Assembly: GCA_002363155.1 (NCBI GenBank)
Contig: DEWH01000007.1
Location: forward strand, 24,338 to 39,273
Source: Ruminococcaceae bacterium UBA3215
GTDB lineage: Bacteria > Bacillota > Clostridia > Oscillospirales > Ruminococcaceae
DNA: 14,936 nucleotides
Direction of reading: 5' to 3'
Within the stretch, counting starts at the first letter, position 1. Each line of letters opens with the position of its first letter. Below the pieces are notes generated by a model. The model saw nothing but the letters and a program-made list of their open reading frames with translations, searched no databases and was not told the DNA's origin. A program made the position numbers and the translations under genes. Below are positions 12,416 through 14,936 of this stretch, one piece after another.

Positions 12416-13774
12416 TTACTCAAGTTCGTCGTTCTTCTTCCTGTCCTCGGTTCTGTCCGGATCATTCCGTGTCTGACCGAGAAGCTCCGCAAGATTTTTC
12501 TCCGCCGTCCTGAGTTCCGAAAGCTCGTCCTTTGCCTTGTAGTAGCACTCATACAGCTTGTTCTTCTCGGCTTTCAGCTCCTTTTCTTCAGCACGGAGAG
12601 ACTTTATAAGCGGCAGCTTCCCGTCCGGGAACCGTTTCCGGATATACTTCACGGCGGCATCGTAAATAATAAGCTCAGACTCGTGCTCGCGTCGGAACTT
12701 ATCTTTGTCAACAGCCTTTTTCCGACCGTCCGCATCATCTTTTGTCCTGCGGTAATTGTCGATGTTTTCAATATCCTCTTTGATGACTTTCAGCCGTGCT
12801 TCGATCTCCTTGATACGGGTCAGGCTGTCATCTTTGGATTTCTTCGTAAGCATGATTTTTTCGTCAAGAGCCTCCTGAGAAGTCAGTCCGTGCACCATAA
12901 GATAGTTGTAGGTGTTCGCCATACGTTTCAGGTTCTCCGTGACCGCCCACTGTTCCAGTCCGCGCTTGTTTCCCTGAACATCGTTGAAAGCGTTCTCAAT
13001 ATCAATAAGCAGCGACAGATTCTTTTTCTCCGAGAGGTCGAGACGTCGAGCGCCGGAGATACGGTTGCGAATCTGCCCCTCGGTGTAGTCTGCTCCGAGA
13101 GTTTTGGAACGAATGAACCGTTCCTCTCCCTCCGCACGGAAGGAAATATACTTGCCCTCCTTGATCTCGTACTTTGCTTTGCGCATAAGGTCGAGAAATT
13201 CTTCCCAAGACCGCGCCTGAATGATAAAGCGGTCGATTGTTTCACGGAGCAGTTGCTTCCAGCTCTGACCCTGTCGGCGCATCGCATATTCGTACTGCGA
13301 AACTCCAAGTTCACCGGGGTGTTCTATCACGGAAAGTCCGTTCTCACGGCAGAGTTCATCACTCGTCTTTCGGAGCTGCCACAAAGTCTTTTTCTGATCG
13401 TAGAATTTTTTCCCGTCCACGAAACTGACAGAGTTGCTTACAATGTGATTATGCACATGACCCTTGTCGATGTGCGTTGCACAAACGTACTGGAACCTGC
13501 CGCCGAACAACTTGTCTGCAAGCTCCATTCCGACGCGGTGAGCGGTGTCATAATCCACCTCGCCGGGAGCAAACGACTGTATGATGTGGAAACCGAGTTT
13601 GCCGCCCGACTTATGATATTTTCTGCGTGTCAGCTCATACTGCTCCGCCGCAACTTCCGGAGTGCAGTGAAAGCCGTCAACGAGGAATCCGTCGTCAGTC
13701 TTCATCGGGTTCATGATATAGTCGAGCGCTGCATTCATCGTTTCGTTTATCGAGTGGATTTTTGTAACCGCCAT
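12416..13774 (-). CDS. Relaxase, MOBP type (MobA/VirD2-like)
   Basis: It nicks the element's oriT and pilots the single strand during conjugative transfer. The protein has 452 residues. The N-terminal relaxase domain (about 1-240) shows the probable catalytic Tyr19 in ALDYIMN and the metal-binding histidine motif HIDKGHVHNHIVSN at 101-114 (His101, His106, His108). The C-terminal part, from about 300, is charged coiled coil (KEIEARLKVIKEDIENI; RAEEKELKAEKNKLYE). No coupling protein or mating-channel genes are in the window, so the element probably borrows another element's machinery. I start at ATG 13774, behind GAGAGGTGAT; a TTG at 13789 would swallow that site. Eleven bases follow the MobC-like stop, indicating an operon. 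Confidence 0.92.
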   Translation of the reverse strand: MAVTKIHSINETMNAALDYIMNPMKTDDGFLVDGFHCTPEVAAEQYELTRRKYHKSGGKLGFHIIQSFAPGEVDYDTAHRVGMELADKLFGGRFQYVCATHIDKGHVHNHIVSNSVSFVDGKKFYDQKKTLWQLRKTSDELCRENGLSVIEHPGELGVSQYEYAMRRQGQSWKQLLRETIDRFIIQARSWEEFLDLMRKAKYEIKEGKYISFRAEGEERFIRSKTLGADYTEGQIRNRISGARRLDLSEKKNLSLLIDIENAFNDVQGNKRGLEQWAVTENLKRMANTYNYLMVHGLTSQEALDEKIMLTKKSKDDSLTRIKEIEARLKVIKEDIENIDNYRRTKDDADGRKKAVDKDKFRREHESELIIYDAAVKYIRKRFPDGKLPLIKSLRAEEKELKAEKNKLYECYYKAKDELSELRTAEKNLAELLGQTRNDPDRTEDRKKNDELE

Positions 13775-13785
13775 AAGATCACCTC

Positions 13786-14133
13786 TCAATCCTTTATTCT
13801 AAGCAGCGAACTGAATGCCTGCTTTATCATTTCCGTAAGCTGTTCCTGCGCTGCTTTTATCTGCCATAAGTCCTCCACGTAAGCCGTGTCGGTTGCATTT
13901 ACCCGCTTGGCTATCTGATTGATGTTCCGGGAAATTCCTGACACGTCAGACGCGATATTATCGATCGACGTTGTGGTGATTGTGTACAGCGGAGAACCAC
14001 AAGCGACTCTCCGCAGATACTGCTCCATACTCTTGAAATTCATCATCTCCTTGCGCTGTTTTATTGTAGCAAGTTCCTGATCTGTGACGCGAAATTTCAA
14101 CTGCTTTTCTCTGTATCTTTTTTCTTTTCCCAT
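13786..14133 (-). CDS. MobC-like relaxosome accessory protein
   Basis: A 115-residue DNA-binding accessory protein that helps the relaxase at oriT. The N-terminus is basic with the ribbon-helix-helix pattern QLKFRVTDQELATIKQRKE (about 11-29), followed by the bacterial mobilization (MobC) segment VSGISRNINQIAKRVNAT at about 64-81. AAAGGAA lies upstream of ATG 14133. It is directly upstream of the relaxase gene and downstream of the candidate oriT. Confidence 0.88.
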   Translation of the reverse strand: MGKEKRYREKQLKFRVTDQELATIKQRKEMMNFKSMEQYLRRVACGSPLYTITTTSIDNIASDVSGISRNINQIAKRVNATDTAYVEDLWQIKAAQEQLTEMIKQAFSSLLRIKD

Positions 14134-14286
14134 AAAAAAGTTCCTTTCATTTTTCCGAGGGCGAAGCCCGACAGCAGGGTTTGGGATATGCCCAACAAAC
14201 CGAATTTGGGTACCATAATTCAGTGCTTGCTATCTTCCAAAACCCATTTTTTCAGATAATCAGTTTTTTCAATTACGGAGCCGTTT
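14134..14286. other. Candidate oriT region
   Basis: A gene-free gap upstream of the MobC-like gene, the usual place of the transfer origin in MOBP elements. It holds GGGC-GAA-GCCC (14159-14169), TTGGG-ATATG-CCCAA (14181-14195) and a GGTACC-centred stretch (GAATTTGGGTACCATAATTC, 14202-14221). The nick site cannot be assigned by eye. Confidence 0.4.
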
Positions 14287-14936
14287 TCAAGCGGCGGCTT
14301 CATCAATAAATGCTCTTGGAATACACAGAAATTTTGCGTTCACATTGCCTATTCTTTTCTGTAAAGTATTCCTCCCGCCGCTGCAAACAGAGATCCTTTC
14401 GGTGGATAACTGTTTTATCAAGCGCTGCACCGAGAGTGGGAAAAAATCATTCCGTGCAGTGCAGGCTTTCAATACTTCCGAGTATATCTTATTCGGTAGA
14501 AAATAGTAAAACCTGTCGTCGCAGTATCCGACTTTTTCGCCGCGCGGATACTCAACCGGCTGCAAAATATTTTCGGCGTAGATCTTCTCACCGATGAATA
14601 ACTCGTGAACGGTGTCCGTAAATATTTTCGTCGGAACATCTTCCTCATTCTTCTCCAACTGCACCCGTGCAAGCTCGGTGAGTATCTTCCATGACATCGC
14701 CTTGAATCCTGCACATTCTTGATCCGAGAAAGAATGCGTTTCAAGCATAAAGTCTGCGAAAAAGCAGCTACCGACCATAAGCCATGCAAGCGTGTCGCCG
14801 GTTCTTCCGAGACCGGATATTTTTTCGGAGATCGCTTTTCTGCGATATTCGTTGAACATATCGCTCAGCTTTGATGGAAGTACGTCTGTCATTCCTGTGA
14901 GCCATTCGATATACAGCTTCATGAATGCCGCATAAT
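14287..14936 (-). CDS. C-terminal part of possible replication protein
   Basis: An open frame runs off the right edge, so only about the last 215 residues are seen and the start is missing. The visible part has helical segments GDTLAWLMVGSCFFADFMLE and WKILTELARVQLE, then DVPTKIFTDTVHELF, GYCDDRFYYFLPNKIYSEVLK and a basic, winged-helix-like end (FPLSVQRLIKQLSTERI). This resembles the tail of DUF927- or primase/helicase-type replication proteins of mobilizable elements, but the ATPase or primase motifs would lie outside the window. It shares the strand of the mob genes. Function is inferred from weak resemblance and position. Confidence 0.4.
   Translation of the reverse strand, partial: YAAFMKLYIEWLTGMTDVLPSKLSDMFNEYRRKAISEKISGLGRTGDTLAWLMVGSCFFADFMLETHSFSDQECAGFKAMSWKILTELARVQLEKNEEDVPTKIFTDTVHELFIGEKIYAENILQPVEYPRGEKVGYCDDRFYYFLPNKIYSEVLKACTARNDFFPLSVQRLIKQLSTERISVCSGGRNTLQKRIGNVNAKFLCIPRAFIDEAAA

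Noticed and set aside
12683..13882. A 399-codon plus-strand frame opposite the relaxase
   Set aside because: The minus strand carries the relaxase histidine motif and the MobC-like gene; this frame crosses both and has no motif.

Overview
The window looks like the chromosome of a gut or rumen clostridium, most likely Ruminococcus or a close Oscillospiraceae relative. That reading rests on moderate-to-high GC with AGGAGG-type ribosome binding sites, the gene families present, many short intergenic inverted repeats, and a Clostridia-type mobilizable element. The genus is inferred from gene content only.

Region 1 (1-4763, plus strand). After about 0.7 kb of repeat-rich non-coding DNA comes a compact polyamine operon: carboxy(nor)spermidine decarboxylase (nspC), agmatine deiminase (aguA), a cysteine hydrolase of the isochorismatase fold, and N-carbamoylputrescine amidohydrolase (aguB). 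AguA and AguB convert agmatine to putrescine. NspC performs the last step of the carboxyspermidine route to spermidine. The dehydrogenase making carboxyspermidine is not in the window. A rubredoxin gene follows, separated by a repeat.

Region 2 (4764-6578). A bidirectional terminator precedes a divergent regulatory module. A LexA/CI-like S24 repressor (plus strand) faces a zinc-ribbon protein and a sigma-region-4-like protein (minus strand). Consensus promoters point both ways across an intergenic region carrying seven TTGCA/TGCAA boxes.

Region 3 (6579-8751). A lipoprotein gene sits between two inverted copies of a roughly 170-180 bp palindromic repeat (a third, partial copy follows aguB). 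Next is a 463-residue membrane protein that resembles a SipW-type signal peptidase but appears to have lost its catalytic serine and gained a long cytoplasmic tail.

Region 4 (8752-9584). This 0.76 kb stretch without a protein gene has consensus promoters and many hairpins. It then holds two 185-bp tandem units, each a broken copy of tRNA-Thr(CGU) carrying the same 68-nt insert, and directly after them the intact tRNA-Thr(CGU) gene. This is the most unusual part of the window.

Region 5 (9585 to the right edge). An integrative mobilizable element is apparently inserted at the 3' end of the tRNA gene. It carries a SLOG-fold cargo protein, a divergent HTH regulator, a tyrosine integrase with an extra HTH domain, a TnpV-family protein, a MOBP-type relaxase, a MobC-like accessory protein, a candidate oriT, and the end of a larger protein that may act in replication. 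The far end of the element lies outside the window. The tRNA's T-stem is poorly paired, which suggests its 3' end came from the element.
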